Origin: Ustilago trichophora
Taxonomy: Eukaryota; Basidiomycota; Ustilaginomycetes; Ustilaginales; Ustilaginaceae
NCBI GenBank assembly: GCA_900323505.1
Contig: OOIN01000003.1
Span: 186,001 to 250,000 of the forward strand
Direction: 5' to 3'
Length of the DNA stretch: 64,000 bases
The notes below the pieces were generated by a model. That model made no database searches. It was not told the origin of the DNA and saw only the letters and a program-made list of their open reading frames with translations. Shown here one piece after another: positions 1 to 10,078 of this stretch; position 1 is the stretch's first letter; the number at the start of each line of letters is the position of its first letter. The position numbers and the translations under genes are program-made.

Positions 1-106
1 GGTATATTTGGTGTGCAATGTGAATGTTGTAAGCACAGTGTGAGAGAAAGGGGTACACATGCAAAAAAAATAGAGCCAGAAAAAGACTGTCAGAGCGCAG
101 TGATGA

Positions 107-1171
107 TCACACGGGCAACCTAGCCAAAGCCTCTTCAAAAGCAGCATCCTCCTCCCACTCATCGCGCCCATCTTGATCCATCATCATTTCCACATCCCCC
201 ACACCACCACCATTTTCAGCTTGCTGAGGAAGATGCTGCGTCTGTGACATGGACTCGATCCAAAGCTGTTCCAACTGTTCATCGTTTGCACCCCAATACG
301 GATCCACCACCTCCTCCCCTTCCCAACCGCCACCTTGCTTTTCCTCTTGCTGTTGCTTCGCCTCGTTCTCCAACCAGCTCAGTTGGTCAGGATCAATCCA
401 TCCGATCTCCAAGTGTCCCTTCAACTCGTAGATCCGCTTCAACCTGGAATACTCTGCAATGATCTTTCGCCTTGTCAATTCGTTATCCTCCTCCCTCTCT
501 CTCGCATCTTCTTCACCTTGAAATCCCGGCGGTGAAGAAGCACCCGAATCATATTCATCGTCTTCCACATCCATCTCGTCGGAAAACAACCCAGAAGTAA
601 AACCATCCTTCCCCCTTCGAAACGCACACACCCTCTTCTGCCTCTCCATACTGCGCGAATCATCCATCGCCCTCTGGCATCGCTCGAAGAACGACTGTCG
701 ATAAGCCGATGAGGATGAACTCGACAGAGGTTGCGTCTTGTGTGTGCGAATTCGGGTTTCAGAGAGCGAGGTGGAGCCAGTGAGTGTAGGCCGGATGCGG
801 GTGCGCGGACGAGGGGCGGATTGGATGCTGGTGGAGGTACCAGATTGACGCGCAAAGAATCGTGCTCGCGTAGCTTCGACTGCAGCGAGCGTCGATGCTG
901 GATAAGGGTTGTCTGTGGGTGAAGAGAAGACTTGACGCGGGAGGTATTGCGAAGGGGTAGATTGTGCTTGAGGTGTGCTAGGCCCGGCAGCGGGGGAGGA
1001 GTGGTGCGGGCCAAAGCCGTTTGTGTTAGTGGTTGGCGGTTGATGAGGGTCCATTGTGTGGGTTGGCGTTGGCCATGGATGTGACGGAGGAGGTATGGTG
1101 GCTTGGAAGTTGGTTGTGGGGATGAGGTTGGTATTGTGGAGGTGGTGCTGCTGCGCAAAGATGCCCGTCAT
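107..1171 (-). CDS. Disordered hypothetical protein, 354 aa
   Basis: I do not recognise this protein. It opens with an ATG and reads without interruption for 354 codons. The first 180 residues are rich in Pro, Thr, Ser and Arg and look disordered, with many short basic patches. The most ordered part is near residues 230-275, where a helical stretch (RRKIIAEYSRLKRIYELKGH) is followed by GWIDPDQLSWLENE; this is the segment most likely to be conserved. The C-terminus is acidic and Gln/Glu-rich (EEDAAFEEALARLPV at the end). There is no signal peptide or membrane segment. It runs in the same direction as the POF1-like gene, 227 bp downstream of that gene's stop. That it is a real gene is inferred from length and amino-acid make-up; function is unknown. 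Confidence 0.6.
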   Translation of the reverse strand: MTGIFAQQHHLHNTNLIPTTNFQATIPPPSHPWPTPTHTMDPHQPPTTNTNGFGPHHSSPAAGPSTPQAQSTPSQYLPRQVFSSPTDNPYPASTLAAVEATRARFFARQSGTSTSIQSAPRPRTRIRPTLTGSTSLSETRIRTHKTQPLSSSSSSAYRQSFFERCQRAMDDSRSMERQKRVCAFRRGKDGFTSGLFSDEMDVEDDEYDSGASSPPGFQGEEDAREREEDNELTRRKIIAEYSRLKRIYELKGHLEIGWIDPDQLSWLENEAKQQQEEKQGGGWEGEEVVDPYWGANDEQLEQLWIESMSQTQHLPQQAENGGGVGDVEMMMDQDGRDEWEEDAAFEEALARLPV

Positions 1172-1398
1172 CCTAGCGATAAAAACTGTTTGACGGTAGT
1201 AGAGATCAAAAGTTTACACAGTAGTGCTGAGCACAAGCATGATGATGATGATGCTGATGATGGAGGTGGCGGACAGAAAAGAAGGGTCCAGGCGAAGAGC
1301 GCCGTCATTTACGCGCAAAGTGGAGAGAATGCGCACAAAGAAAACGCGTCCGTGACTCTCTACCAAAATCCAAACTCTAACAACCGCGATTTGCCTGA

Positions 1399-2418
1399 TC
1401 AATCTTGATAGACACCAGACTCGACCAGGTACTCTACCAACGATGGCGGCACCAACTGCTTCAACTCTACCTTCTTGTCCTCTCTATCCATGTTGGTGTC
1501 CTTGAGCAAAGTGCGGATCTTGGTAGAGCTAAGCTTAGCTTGATCTGGATCGATATCGAGCATCCCTACGCTTCCCTGTTCCACCCAAGGGCTGACATTC
1601 TCGGACTCTAGCAGGTTATCTTCTTCCCTCCTCGCTTGTTCTTTCGCATTCTCACCACTTCCTCCAGACTGCGCACTGATGAGCTGCGGATAGGACGAAG
1701 GATCTCGACGAGCACATACAAACGTCGTCCTCTCCTTTTCGAAAAACTGCCGACACTGTCGTTGAAAGTCTTCCCACGACGGATAGTATTTCAGCTGGAA
1801 AACGCGGTAGAGGGTGTCGAATCCTACCACCCAGTGCAGTCTGGCTACTGTTTGAGGTGCTTCCTGTGGTGGCTGAGCAGAAGGTGATGATGACGATGAT
1901 GATGCTTGCTGTCTGAGCAAGTCCCACGTGAGTGTGGATTTAGCAAAGATAAGCGGTTTATCTACCAACCCTACAGCCACGTTGGCAGGATATCCTGAGC
2001 AGGACTGGATGCGCTCCACATCTTTGGCCATCAGGGTCATCATCTCTATGCGTTGGGTGAGGGATGCATCTCCAGGCTTGCCAGCGCCTTTGTCTGCGTT
2101 TTGGGTGGAGAAGAGGAGGAGATGACCGTCGTACGATCGTTTTGATGGAGCAAGAATGGGGTCAGAGAGAAGCAGGGCGAGATGGGCTCGAGAAGGTGGG
2201 TTGAAGGAAGAGTCTAGAACTGCAATGTCGATTTGAGAGTCGGAAGAGGAGGAGGAGAAGGGCCAGGTAGGGGCAGTGGAGTAGACAAGGCGAACTCCGG
2301 AACTGCTGCTACTGGCGGCGGCCGAGGCAGAACGTGCGATCCTGCTCGCTAACATCATATGTGATTGCAGCTCTTCTACGCTGGGTTCTGCCGGAGAGGA
2401 GGAGGTGGTAGTGGACAT
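1399..2418 (-). CDS. POF1-like nicotinamide-nucleotide adenylyltransferase family protein
   Basis: This is a nucleotidylyltransferase-superfamily protein of 339 aa, closest in style to yeast Pof1 and fungal NMN adenylyltransferase-like proteins. After a Ser/Ala-rich N-terminus, the Rossmann strand and substrate loop read IDIAVLDSSFNPPSRAHLAL near residues 63-82, the family's SFNPxxxxH motif. The C-terminal SSTKIRTLL (about residue 300) is the matching (S/T)xxxxIR signature that holds the ATP phosphates. Between them lie conserved features such as LTWDLLRQQ and WVVGFDTLYRVF. The family joins a nucleotide to NMN or a related substrate; Pof1 has also been linked to protein quality control in yeast, so the exact reaction cannot be told here. 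It is divergently transcribed from the epsilon-COP gene. Confidence 0.8.
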   Translation of the reverse strand: MSTTTSSSPAEPSVEELQSHMMLASRIARSASAAASSSSSGVRLVYSTAPTWPFSSSSSDSQIDIAVLDSSFNPPSRAHLALLLSDPILAPSKRSYDGHLLLFSTQNADKGAGKPGDASLTQRIEMMTLMAKDVERIQSCSGYPANVAVGLVDKPLIFAKSTLTWDLLRQQASSSSSSPSAQPPQEAPQTVARLHWVVGFDTLYRVFQLKYYPSWEDFQRQCRQFFEKERTTFVCARRDPSSYPQLISAQSGGSGENAKEQARREEDNLLESENVSPWVEQGSVGMLDIDPDQAKLSSTKIRTLLKDTNMDREDKKVELKQLVPPSLVEYLVESGVYQD

Positions 2419-2720
2419 CGTTGTAGTGTTGAGATGTTGTCTCTAAGAGACGCCAGTGAGCAAGGTGTAGATGTCTATGGTCGAGGAGGCTGATGTTGGT
2501 GTGGAGGTTGGACAGCACCCAAAAGTATCGCACGAGACAGCACCTTCCTTAATCGCAAGTAAGGGCCACGCTGTTCGACTTTGTCACACAGCGCGCCTAC
2601 AGTATTTGGTTGGAACCGTGCGCAGGACAGACACAGACACAACACTTGACACGCAACACTTTCTTGTTCTTCTTCTTCTTGAAACCACCATATACGCCAT
2701 CTTCACCCTTGCATTTCAAG
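2419..2720. promoter_or_regulatory. Divergent promoter interval, POF1-like / epsilon-COP
   Basis: These 302 bp separate two divergent start codons and must hold both promoters. The epsilon-COP side carries a pyrimidine-rich leader (ttcttgttcttcttcttctt at about 2660) typical of this window, and a TACAGTA heptamer at 2598-2604. No clear TATA box was seen. Confidence 0.5.
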
Positions 2721-3686
2721 ATGGAATCGACACTCTTCCAAGTCCAGTCGCTCTTCTACCAAGGTGCCTATCAGGGCTGCATCGATCTTGCCCTCTCCTC
2801 CACCTCCAATGCACGATCTTCGGACCCTGCCTCCGTCTCCACTTTGCTCTATGCCGCACGATCCCACTTGGCTCGTTCTCCCTCCGACCCAGCATCCGCT
2901 CTGTCCCTCCTCTCCTCTCTGCCTTCCTCAGAACCGCACGTACAGGCCATCCAGTCTTTAGCCCGCTTCATCGCCGCCCTCCAACAGTCCAACTCCGACA
3001 CAACTTCGGCAGAGCTCATCAACCTTACCGAGCTTCTCGACCACGCCGTCGTCGGCGAAGACAAGGGCCAGACCATCCGCTGTGCCGCTGCCACCGCCCT
3101 TTTCCTCGATGGCGACGCTGAAGAGGCGCTCAACACTCTTTCTGTAAACGGTTCGGGCGGAAGCAAGGAGATCGAGTGTGTAGCTTTGGGCGTCCACATC
3201 TTGCTCTCCATTCACCGATTGGATCTGGCCGAGAAGGAGTACCTCGCTGCCCGAACTTGGGCCGACGACTCTTTGCTCATTCAGCTCGTCGAGGCTTGGA
3301 TCGGGTTGACCAAAGGTGGAAGGTCAACTCAGCAGGCGTTCTATGTTTATGATGAATTGGCGCAGAACCCGAGTGCGGCAGGAACGGTGAATGCGGTCCC
3401 TTCGCTCATTGGCAAGGCAACGGCGCTGGCAGCAAACGGCGACTGGGCAGGAGCAAATAAGCAGCTCGACGAAGCCCTCAAATTGGACAGCAACAACGCC
3501 GAGATTCTCGCCAACAAAGCCGTCGTAGAGGCGCACATCGAAGGATCCTCAGCATCAGAGACCTACCTACAGCAGCTTAAACAGGCCAATCCAGCACATC
3601 CACTGTTGAACGAATACCAAGCTCTCGAAAAGGCTTTTGGCGATCATGCCAGCTCGTTCCGTCTTGGAGCCACTGCCGAGGCATAA
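2721..3686 (+). CDS. SEC28: Coatomer epsilon subunit (epsilon-COP)
   Basis: Epsilon-COP is a subunit of the COPI coat that carries cargo from the Golgi back to the ER and within the Golgi; it stabilises alpha-COP. The 321-aa product starts MESTLFQVQSLFYQGAYQGC, the typical epsilon-COP N-terminus (LFxVxxxFYxGxYQxCI), and continues as helical TPR-like pairs. Later family features are FYVYDELAQNPS (about residue 205) and a TPR-type segment with NGDWAGANKQLDEALKLDSN followed by AEILANKAV, then HPLLNEY near the end. The ATG at 2721 gives exactly this N-terminus; the upstream in-frame sequence has no ATG before a Phe-rich stretch translated from the pyrimidine-rich leader. Length fits the family (about 300 aa). 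No intron is needed. Confidence 0.93.
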   Translation: MESTLFQVQSLFYQGAYQGCIDLALSSTSNARSSDPASVSTLLYAARSHLARSPSDPASALSLLSSLPSSEPHVQAIQSLARFIAALQQSNSDTTSAELINLTELLDHAVVGEDKGQTIRCAAATALFLDGDAEEALNTLSVNGSGGSKEIECVALGVHILLSIHRLDLAEKEYLAARTWADDSLLIQLVEAWIGLTKGGRSTQQAFYVYDELAQNPSAAGTVNAVPSLIGKATALAANGDWAGANKQLDEALKLDSNNAEILANKAVVEAHIEGSSASETYLQQLKQANPAHPLLNEYQALEKAFGDHASSFRLGATAEA

Positions 3687-4139
3687 CGTAAAAGAGACAA
3701 CGGAGGCGAAGCTGCAACAAGGGTGACGGTCGATGACTGGACGTATCGTCGAGCTGTTGGGCTCATAACCTATTGGATAAATCTCAATAGGTATGAGGCC
3801 AATATCTCGGCGATGCGCCCAGTCTAGCCGAAAGCTCTGTATCCCGTGTATCTTTGTCCTCGAGTTTGGTCTTATACTCCCGTGTAAGCGGTCTTTGTTT
3901 GTCATATTCATCTTTGTATATTACTTTCGTCACACACATCCAACATCGGTCACTGTTCAACCTTTCGCACGCGTCCACAACAGAGTGGAACCTATCACGC
4001 ACAGTCACAGTCAACACTAAACAGAAATGTGCAGGATGACAAAGAGAAGAAAAGATACAAATACAACAATGGACGTCTTGAAACGACAGAACGAAATGAA
4101 AAAAGAATCCAACGACAAGCGAGAGGCAGTAGGAAAACT
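3687..4139. other. Convergent 3' interval, epsilon-COP / Rpd3
   Basis: 453 bp between two converging genes. It should contain both transcript ends. I see AT-richer sequence but no defined poly(A) signal, RNA gene or credible open reading frame. Confidence 0.5.
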
Positions 4140-5900
4140 TCATCGTCGACCGTTGGCAGATGAACGACCGTTAGCGTTACCATTTGTCGAAGCGATCGCG
4201 GTAGTCGACAGAGCAGGTGAACCCATCTCGACATCGCTGGTTGGAGTCGCATCTCGAGGCAGACCCGACACGGGTTCGCCTGTCAGAAAGCCTCTGGTGC
4301 GAACGCTCCTTCTCGCCGCCGCATGATGTGCATGATCGTCTTCCTCATCCTCGTCATCGTCTTGGTCAAGATGCAGATCGGCCAGAACAGGTTTCGCCGC
4401 ACGTGAAGCAAAGAATGTCCTCTTGGCCCTACCTTTGCCCTTTGCTGCGCCAACACCGTTCTGATTGATATACTTGAGCCCCAAATCGTGCTCAAACGGT
4501 CTCAACGGATCCATAATCCCAGGCCTCCTCCTCCCGTTAGAAGCCGCACTCGATCTCCTACTCGTCGCCAAAGCCCATGCAGACTCCATCCCTTCCTCGC
4601 CCCCTTCCTCATCTCCGGACAGCTCATCATCCCATCGTTGCACGTGCGAATCGCGCAGTCGCTGCGAAATCCTCTCGTCCAAATCCGAATCTTCCCCATC
4701 CGACGCCTCAACATCCGCAGGGTTGAGCGTGGTTCGGGGGGTTTCCTGCATCTGGACTCCCGGCGCAGAGGGGAGATTGCGAAGATTGTCGATGATCTTG
4801 GTACGTAGATTGTCGAGATACTCGCGTGTGTTGAGATTGTCCATCGAGGTGGGGGGTACCTCGAGCTTGTATTCGGGGCCAAAGTATTGGATGTAGTCGT
4901 TGAAGGGGAGATCTTCGTCGAGTTTTTGACCGACGAGAAGACCGGTTTCGTAGGTCCAGGTGCGGGCGACGTTGCGAACGGTGTATCCTCCACCGCCGAG
5001 GGTGATGAGGGGTACATCGAAGGTCTGCATGAATGCGACACAGTCGGCATGGCCGCGCATCGAGAGGTTGAAGCAGCCCAATTTGTCACCTGCCAACGAG
5101 TCGGCACCGCACTGCAATACGACGGCACCGGGACGGTACCATTCCATGATATGCGAGATGACCGGTCGGAAGATGTTTCCAAACTCCAGATCGCCCACAC
5201 CATCGCGGAGGGGAACGTTGACGCAGTAGTTTTTGCCCTTCTTCATGCCGATATCGCGGACGTCGCCTGTACCGGGGAAGAAGTCACCAAACTTGTGGAA
5301 ACTCGCCGTCATGACACGGTCTGTGGTGTAGAATGCCTCTTCGACACCGTCTCCGTGATGAATGTCAATGTCGATGTAAAGCACACGAAGATGGACTCGC
5401 AACAGCTCGAGAATGGCGAGCACGATGTCGTTGACGTAGCAGAATCCACTGGCCTCTCGCTTCTTTGCGTGATGCAAGCCACCGGCCCAGTTGATGGCGA
5501 CGTCCGACTCTCCAGAGTTGAGCCGAGCAGCAGCAGCGATGGAACCGCCCGCCGAGATGGAGCAAAACTCGTAGAGACCGTCGAAAGCGGGACAATCCTC
5601 GCCGATGAGGTAGCGCGTACCTTCGTTGGTGAGCTCATGCACAGACTCGGGGGTGACGCGATGGAGGAAATCGACATACTCGTCGGTGTGGAAGCGGGTC
5701 ATCTGATCGCGTGTAGCACGCTTGGGTCGAAGGATGTCCATCTTTTTGTGTAGGCCATAGTTGGTGACGAGGTTGTGGGTCATGCGCATTCGGTGCGGCT
5801 TCATGGGATGGCCGAGACCGTAGCTGAAGTTGCCGACATCATGGTCGTAGTAGTACGCGACCCTCTTGCGAGGGGTGCGAAAGACGGGTGCTGGCTCCAT
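4140..5900 (-). CDS. RPD3: Class I histone deacetylase, Rpd3/Clr6 type
   Basis: A zinc-dependent histone deacetylase that removes acetyl groups from histone lysines within Sin3-type co-repressor complexes. The first 380 residues match the Rpd3/HDAC1 domain very closely: [16 protein letters not shown] (30-45), [21 protein letters not shown] (138-158), [17 protein letters not shown] (175-191) and [20 protein letters not shown] (301-320). The expected zinc ligands are D179, H181 and D267, the catalytic His pair is H143/H144, and the catalytic Tyr is Y306. The [12 protein letters not shown] and [10 protein letters not shown] segments favour Rpd3/Clr6 over Hos2. The C-terminal 200 residues are acidic, Arg-rich and low complexity. 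Only the ATG at 5900 is a true start; the frame extends 7 codons further without another ATG. The product is 586 aa. Confidence 0.95.
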   Translation of the reverse strand: MEPAPVFRTPRKRVAYYYDHDVGNFSYGLGHPMKPHRMRMTHNLVTNYGLHKKMDILRPKRATRDQMTRFHTDEYVDFLHRVTPESVHELTNEGTRYLIGEDCPAFDGLYEFCSISAGGSIAAAARLNSGESDVAINWAGGLHHAKKREASGFCYVNDIVLAILELLRVHLRVLYIDIDIHHGDGVEEAFYTTDRVMTASFHKFGDFFPGTGDVRDIGMKKGKNYCVNVPLRDGVGDLEFGNIFRPVISHIMEWYRPGAVVLQCGADSLAGDKLGCFNLSMRGHADCVAFMQTFDVPLITLGGGGYTVRNVARTWTYETGLLVGQKLDEDLPFNDYIQYFGPEYKLEVPPTSMDNLNTREYLDNLRTKIIDNLRNLPSAPGVQMQETPRTTLNPADVEASDGEDSDLDERISQRLRDSHVQRWDDELSGDEEGGEEGMESAWALATSRRSSAASNGRRRPGIMDPLRPFEHDLGLKYINQNGVGAAKGKGRAKRTFFASRAAKPVLADLHLDQDDDEDEEDDHAHHAAARRSVRTRGFLTGEPVSGLPRDATPTSDVEMGSPALSTTAIASTNGNANGRSSANGRR

Positions 5901-6433
5901 TGCAGCTATAGTAGCAAGCAAGACCAGCGCTTATGCCAACGAATGCTTCCGGTGGTACTTGGCGAAGAGTGGATGGAGCTTGGGCAGATCAGCATGCAGA
6001 GCCGCGATTGAAGCACTTGCAAGGAGCTGTTTTCCCGAAGCTTTCCCTGATTCTGATTCTCTGTTGATCGATGAGAGCGTTGATGTAGAGTGCTGAATGC
6101 TAAGAGTGGATGGTGGCTGATGGAGTAAGAGGAAGGTTGTCGAACGCTTCTCAACGGGATCCAAGTGAGTGGGGGAAGCAACAATCGGTGAGATCGGATC
6201 CAACTTTCATGTTTGGCTTTGACTCTTTCGCTTCGACTTTGCTTCAGGTTTGTGCGCAGTTCTCACCTTTTATCGCGATTCGACGCGTTTGGTTGGATGC
6301 CCGATTGGAAATTCCACCTGTCGGAATCTCTTCTCGGAACCAACAACAACAACCTGTCTCCTCGTTCAACCATCATATCCTCCCATCCTCGAAAGCCCTT
6401 GCTCACTGTCATTTGCGATTCGACATCCTCACA
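5901..6433. promoter_or_regulatory. Divergent promoter interval, Rpd3 / ELYS
   Basis: 533 bp between two divergent starts. The frame of the ELYS gene stays open upstream of its chosen start (to 6110), but that stretch reads like leader sequence. No TATA box, RNA gene or repeat was identified. Confidence 0.45.
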
Positions 6434-9280
6434 ATGTCGGCGCAAGACACAGCCATGGAGCAAGTGACGCAACAGCACCTCGACGAAGAGGCTGCTGCCC
6501 TCGCTGCAGATATCCTCCCCATCTTCACATCGACAGCATCCGTCGAATCCATCTGGTCATCTGAACGCATTGGCTTCACTACACAGCGCAGATCCACTGT
6601 CTTTGGCCAAAAGCTCTTCTTCGATGAACTGCTTACCTTTGCATCAGTCAACACGGCTCTCTACCCTCCCCGCTCCGCCGATCAGCTTTCAGCTCTGCTC
6701 AAGGCCATCTTTGCTGCCACCACGCTCGACTATCTCAAGCAGCTCTCGCTCGTATACTACCTCTTGCTTGATTTCGATGACTTCACACAGCGTACTGTAC
6801 AGGATGACGATGCTCCTGCGGTTTCAGCAGCAGAGCGCTTCGCCGACACCTACGTAGTGCTGCCTCAATTCACCGATGCCATGCACGGATACTGGTTGCT
6901 CGACAACGACCAGTACGAACACGCCATCCCGTTGCTTGCCGTGGCCGACTTTATCCCCAAAATTGTCCGCACCCTCTTCCTCGCCCCATCCTCCCAACAG
7001 CGCTCCGATGTCGCCCGTGCCAAACTCCTTCTCCGCTTCCTGCGCACTTCGAACCAAGCTACATCCTCTCCAGTCGGCTCTGAACCTTTCCTTCAACAAG
7101 TCGAGATGCAGATCCAGGCACTTTGCTTCGTTTCAGGCCCATCTCGCGCCTTTTCCGAGATCCGCGCCCTCACAGCTACCATTCAAGACGACGAGCAGCA
7201 CCGCGTCTCGGTTCGAGCCCGACTCATCTTCAAAGTGCTAGAGCACTGTTTCGCACCCCCGCGCTCAGCTGCCATTCAGAACTTGCTCGCATCCAGTCTC
7301 GATCCAGAAGAGGAAGTCACGCTCGAGAGCTTTGTTCTCTCTCCTCCGGCAGCTATGACCGCCACCTGGAGCTATGTCGCTGCTGACGTGCTCATCATTC
7401 GATACATCACCCAGGGCAGGTACATGGATGCCGTTGGCCTCGATCGTAGGCTCGGTCCGGATGTCAGCCAAGGTCATTCGTCAGCCAAAGATGCTCAGCA
7501 GAGGAGCAAGATGATGGAGCAGCGCAAGCGTATGATCGCCGGAGCTAGGGAGATTCTGCCCGAAGTGCAAAAGGAGCTGCTTCGCATCGAGGAGTCGATC
7601 GAGATCAGCGGTGGCGCTGTTCAGGAGGATAAGGTGGACAAGATCAACAGTACAGCAAACGGTGTAAGCTCCAAGTCTGCCGTCAGTGACTTTGCTGACC
7701 GCTCAAACTTGACCCCCACGCCGCTCAGTGCATCGCCCGCAGCACGCAAATCGAACAACCACACTCCCTCTACGCAAGCAGCCATCCTGTCTGCTGTTGT
7801 CCGTGCATCCGCTTCTCCGTCTGCACCCAGCACGCCTAACAAAGCTGCCGCCCTGAGCGCCGTTGGATCTCCCGCTGGCTCGCTCAGTGGCACACCCGGT
7901 CGCACTGGTTCGACACCACAGCATCCTGCAGCCATGATCGGGTTCCTCGCCAAGAACGCACTCAGCGGCAAGCGATCCACCCTCAACGCCGAGAACGATG
8001 ACGCTACCGGATCCGATCAAGCCATGGAGGACGATCTCGAGGAAATCGACGGTTCCGCCGTTCTTGTCTCGAAACCCGTCGACTCTGTCAAAAGCACGCC
8101 CGCTGCCACTGTCCCTGCTTCACCAAGTCAAGCATCGCCTTGGAGAAACCAGCCCACTTTGACCTCGAGCAGCCCCTTCTCGGGTCTTCCCAAGCTCACA
8201 CGTCCTGCTGTCTCTGTCAACGCTGCTGCGGGCTCGGTGGCATCCGGCTCTCGCTCTCCCTATCAGTCTAGCCCACGTGCTGCATTCCAGCCAGCCAACA
8301 CCTCCCCCTTTGCCACTTCAAGTTCCATCCGCAGCTCGCCTTCCGTCACCTCCACGCGCAACAAGCTCCCCGGTGCGCTTGCACTCGTCTCCCAGCACGG
8401 CAAGAAGAGTCGGCTTGGACGTGAAGAGGCCAGCTTTGACATGGACGAATCCGATCTCGATGAAGCAGAGCAGCAGGCAGGAGAAGACGATTATGGCGAT
8501 GATACGTTTGTCCAAACCTCTTCTGCCCAAACGAAGAAATCTGGAGACGTTAGCATCGGTCGCCTCGTCCCCGGTCGCCGAGGATGGAATGAGACCCAAG
8601 CCGACAATGAAGCCGATGAAGGGATGGAAGAACTGCTCGCTTCTCCCGAACCTCCTGCTAAGCGTCGAACTCGCAAAACCGCCGCTGCTGCTGGCGCGAC
8701 ACCCAAATCCAAGATGATGCGATCTCGTACGGGCGTAAACCTGAGCGAGGACGCTTCTTCCAGCAACAAGCTGAGCAAGAGCCGTTCCGAGGTTTCCCTT
8801 GCCGGTGCCGGCAGTGGCAAGCGAATGACACGCTCCACCAGCGCCGCAAACCGCAAGCCGTTGACCCTGTCCAACTTGGAGCAGTTGTCTCGGGAGGATG
8901 AGGTTCTCGATGCTGCTCCGATCGCAAGACGCACGCGTGCGGCGACGGCAGAGTTGGAGAGTGTGAATGGAAGTCAAGCGGGAGGTGGAGGAGGTGGTGG
9001 AGGAGGGGGGGCGAGTACGATCTATACCATTAGCGAGGTTGGTGATGGAGAAGGAGACGATGTCGGGGTGAACAAGTCTGCTGTTAAGAGGGCGGGTAGG
9101 AGGACGGCTGCAGGTGCAAAAGCTGCAAAGGGGAGCGTTAGGCGGTCGAGCAGGTTGAGCAGCGTCGAGCCCGAAACAGCGGAGATGAGCGAAGTCTACT
9201 CTCCGGCGAAAAGAAGAGGTGCAGGTGGAAGAAAGACCATCGGCTCCACTAGGAGTAAGATGCCTGGCGGTCTCGAATGA
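6434..9280 (+). CDS. ELYS-like domain nuclear pore assembly protein
   Basis: The 948-aa product has an N-terminal alpha-helical ELYS-like domain (about residues 15-260). Landmarks are RRSTVFGQKLFFDELL, LYPPRSADQLSALLKAI, LVYYLLLDF and FVLPQFTDAMHGYWLLDN-type sequence followed by HAIPLL, the pattern in which this family docks to the Nup107/Nup84 complex. Fungal ELYS proteins lack the large beta-propeller of the animal protein, as here. Beyond about residue 360 the chain is disordered and Ser/Pro/Ala-rich, then increasingly basic (AKRRTRKTAAAAG, KRMTRSTSAANRKP, TRRSSRLSS), which suggests chromatin or DNA contact as in animal ELYS. A poly-Gly run sits near residue 850. The ATG at 6434 was chosen because homology begins just after it; an upstream in-frame ATG at 6110 would add 108 leader-like residues. 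Role inferred from the domain. Confidence 0.85.
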   Translation: MSAQDTAMEQVTQQHLDEEAAALAADILPIFTSTASVESIWSSERIGFTTQRRSTVFGQKLFFDELLTFASVNTALYPPRSADQLSALLKAIFAATTLDYLKQLSLVYYLLLDFDDFTQRTVQDDDAPAVSAAERFADTYVVLPQFTDAMHGYWLLDNDQYEHAIPLLAVADFIPKIVRTLFLAPSSQQRSDVARAKLLLRFLRTSNQATSSPVGSEPFLQQVEMQIQALCFVSGPSRAFSEIRALTATIQDDEQHRVSVRARLIFKVLEHCFAPPRSAAIQNLLASSLDPEEEVTLESFVLSPPAAMTATWSYVAADVLIIRYITQGRYMDAVGLDRRLGPDVSQGHSSAKDAQQRSKMMEQRKRMIAGAREILPEVQKELLRIEESIEISGGAVQEDKVDKINSTANGVSSKSAVSDFADRSNLTPTPLSASPAARKSNNHTPSTQAAILSAVVRASASPSAPSTPNKAAALSAVGSPAGSLSGTPGRTGSTPQHPAAMIGFLAKNALSGKRSTLNAENDDATGSDQAMEDDLEEIDGSAVLVSKPVDSVKSTPAATVPASPSQASPWRNQPTLTSSSPFSGLPKLTRPAVSVNAAAGSVASGSRSPYQSSPRAAFQPANTSPFATSSSIRSSPSVTSTRNKLPGALALVSQHGKKSRLGREEASFDMDESDLDEAEQQAGEDDYGDDTFVQTSSAQTKKSGDVSIGRLVPGRRGWNETQADNEADEGMEELLASPEPPAKRRTRKTAAAAGATPKSKMMRSRTGVNLSEDASSSNKLSKSRSEVSLAGAGSGKRMTRSTSAANRKPLTLSNLEQLSREDEVLDAAPIARRTRAATAELESVNGSQAGGGGGGGGGGASTIYTISEVGDGEGDDVGVNKSAVKRAGRRTAAGAKAAKGSVRRSSRLSSVEPETAEMSEVYSPAKRRGAGGRKTIGSTRSKMPGGLE

Positions 9281-9407
9281 GCTACCTATTCTCCAGCTCT
9301 TTGTCCTCATAAATTCCGGAAAATGATTCTCTCTCGAGTGTCTCTACGATCAAAACTACTCCCGTCATGACAGCATGTGAGCAAGTGTTCTTGATTTCAT
9401 TGAGTGT

Positions 9408-9410
<3 letters not shown>

Positions 9411-9450
<40 letters not shown>
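9411..9450. repeat. (TG)20 microsatellite
   Basis: Forty bases of uninterrupted TG dinucleotides lie between the convergent ELYS and DUF3237 genes. The run ends two bases short of the DUF3237 stop codon (CTA on the plus strand at 9452-9454), so it is the first part of that gene's 3' untranslated region. Confidence 0.97.
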
Positions 9451-9451
<1 letters not shown>

Positions 9452-9452
<1 letters not shown>

Positions 9453-10078
9453 TACTGAACAACATAAGCCTGATACACCACACTATCGGGATGTCTTACA
9501 GCCGAAGCGATAACGATCTTGTTGACCACGTCTTGCACCTGTGGATCCGGATCGTCGCACTCGAGGATGAGTTTGAGTCTGAAATAGTATAGCTTTGGAT
9601 CGATATCTTGTCCCGCCAGCAGCTTATCCTTTGCAGATTGGTCTGGATACGTTTCGGGAACAAAGCGAATTCCCGACGATTGAAAGAACAAGTTGTCTAT
9701 CCCGCGTCAATGCCCAACCGCGTTGAGGCATGTAAGAATGTCAGTATTTGAAGAAGGACAATAAAAGACGGTTGAGGTAGGGCGAAGGGGGTGAAACTTA
9801 CGACCGCTCTTCAATTGGAAAAAGTACCTAGCGTCCAATCTTGTCTTTCCGAATCTGTCGGTGCGGAAATAGTCGCTTCCTCCTGGCATTCCTACGGCAC
9901 CATCGAATGCGGGAATCTGAGTAGAGGTGATCGTTCCACCAGAGGTGATGGGGACGATCTTGCGTAAACCTTCACCAGAGTCTCCTACGACATGGGGCTT
10001 TTCGACGGGACAAGAGAGTCGGAAGATGGGTTCGAGTTTGATAGGCACTGGTTGCCAGTCCGGGTTTTTGGCTGTCAT
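9452..10078 (-). CDS. DUF3237 (UPF0311) family protein, spliced
   Basis: A 173-aa protein made by joining exon 10078-9802 to exon 9696-9452. The 105-bp intron (9697-9801) has a GTAAGT donor and a TAG acceptor, and splicing restores a single frame through ...LKSGHNLFFQSSG. The fold signature is EPIFRLSC near the N-terminus, GLRKIVPITSGGTI (about 38-51), the GG(S/A)DY segment and DARYFFQLKSG, all typical of the DUF3237 beta-barrel family found in many bacteria and filamentous fungi. No reaction is established for the family, so I assign none. The gene is convergent with ELYS and its stop abuts a TG repeat. A bacterial origin is possible for the family but nothing in local composition proves recent transfer. 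Confidence 0.85.
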
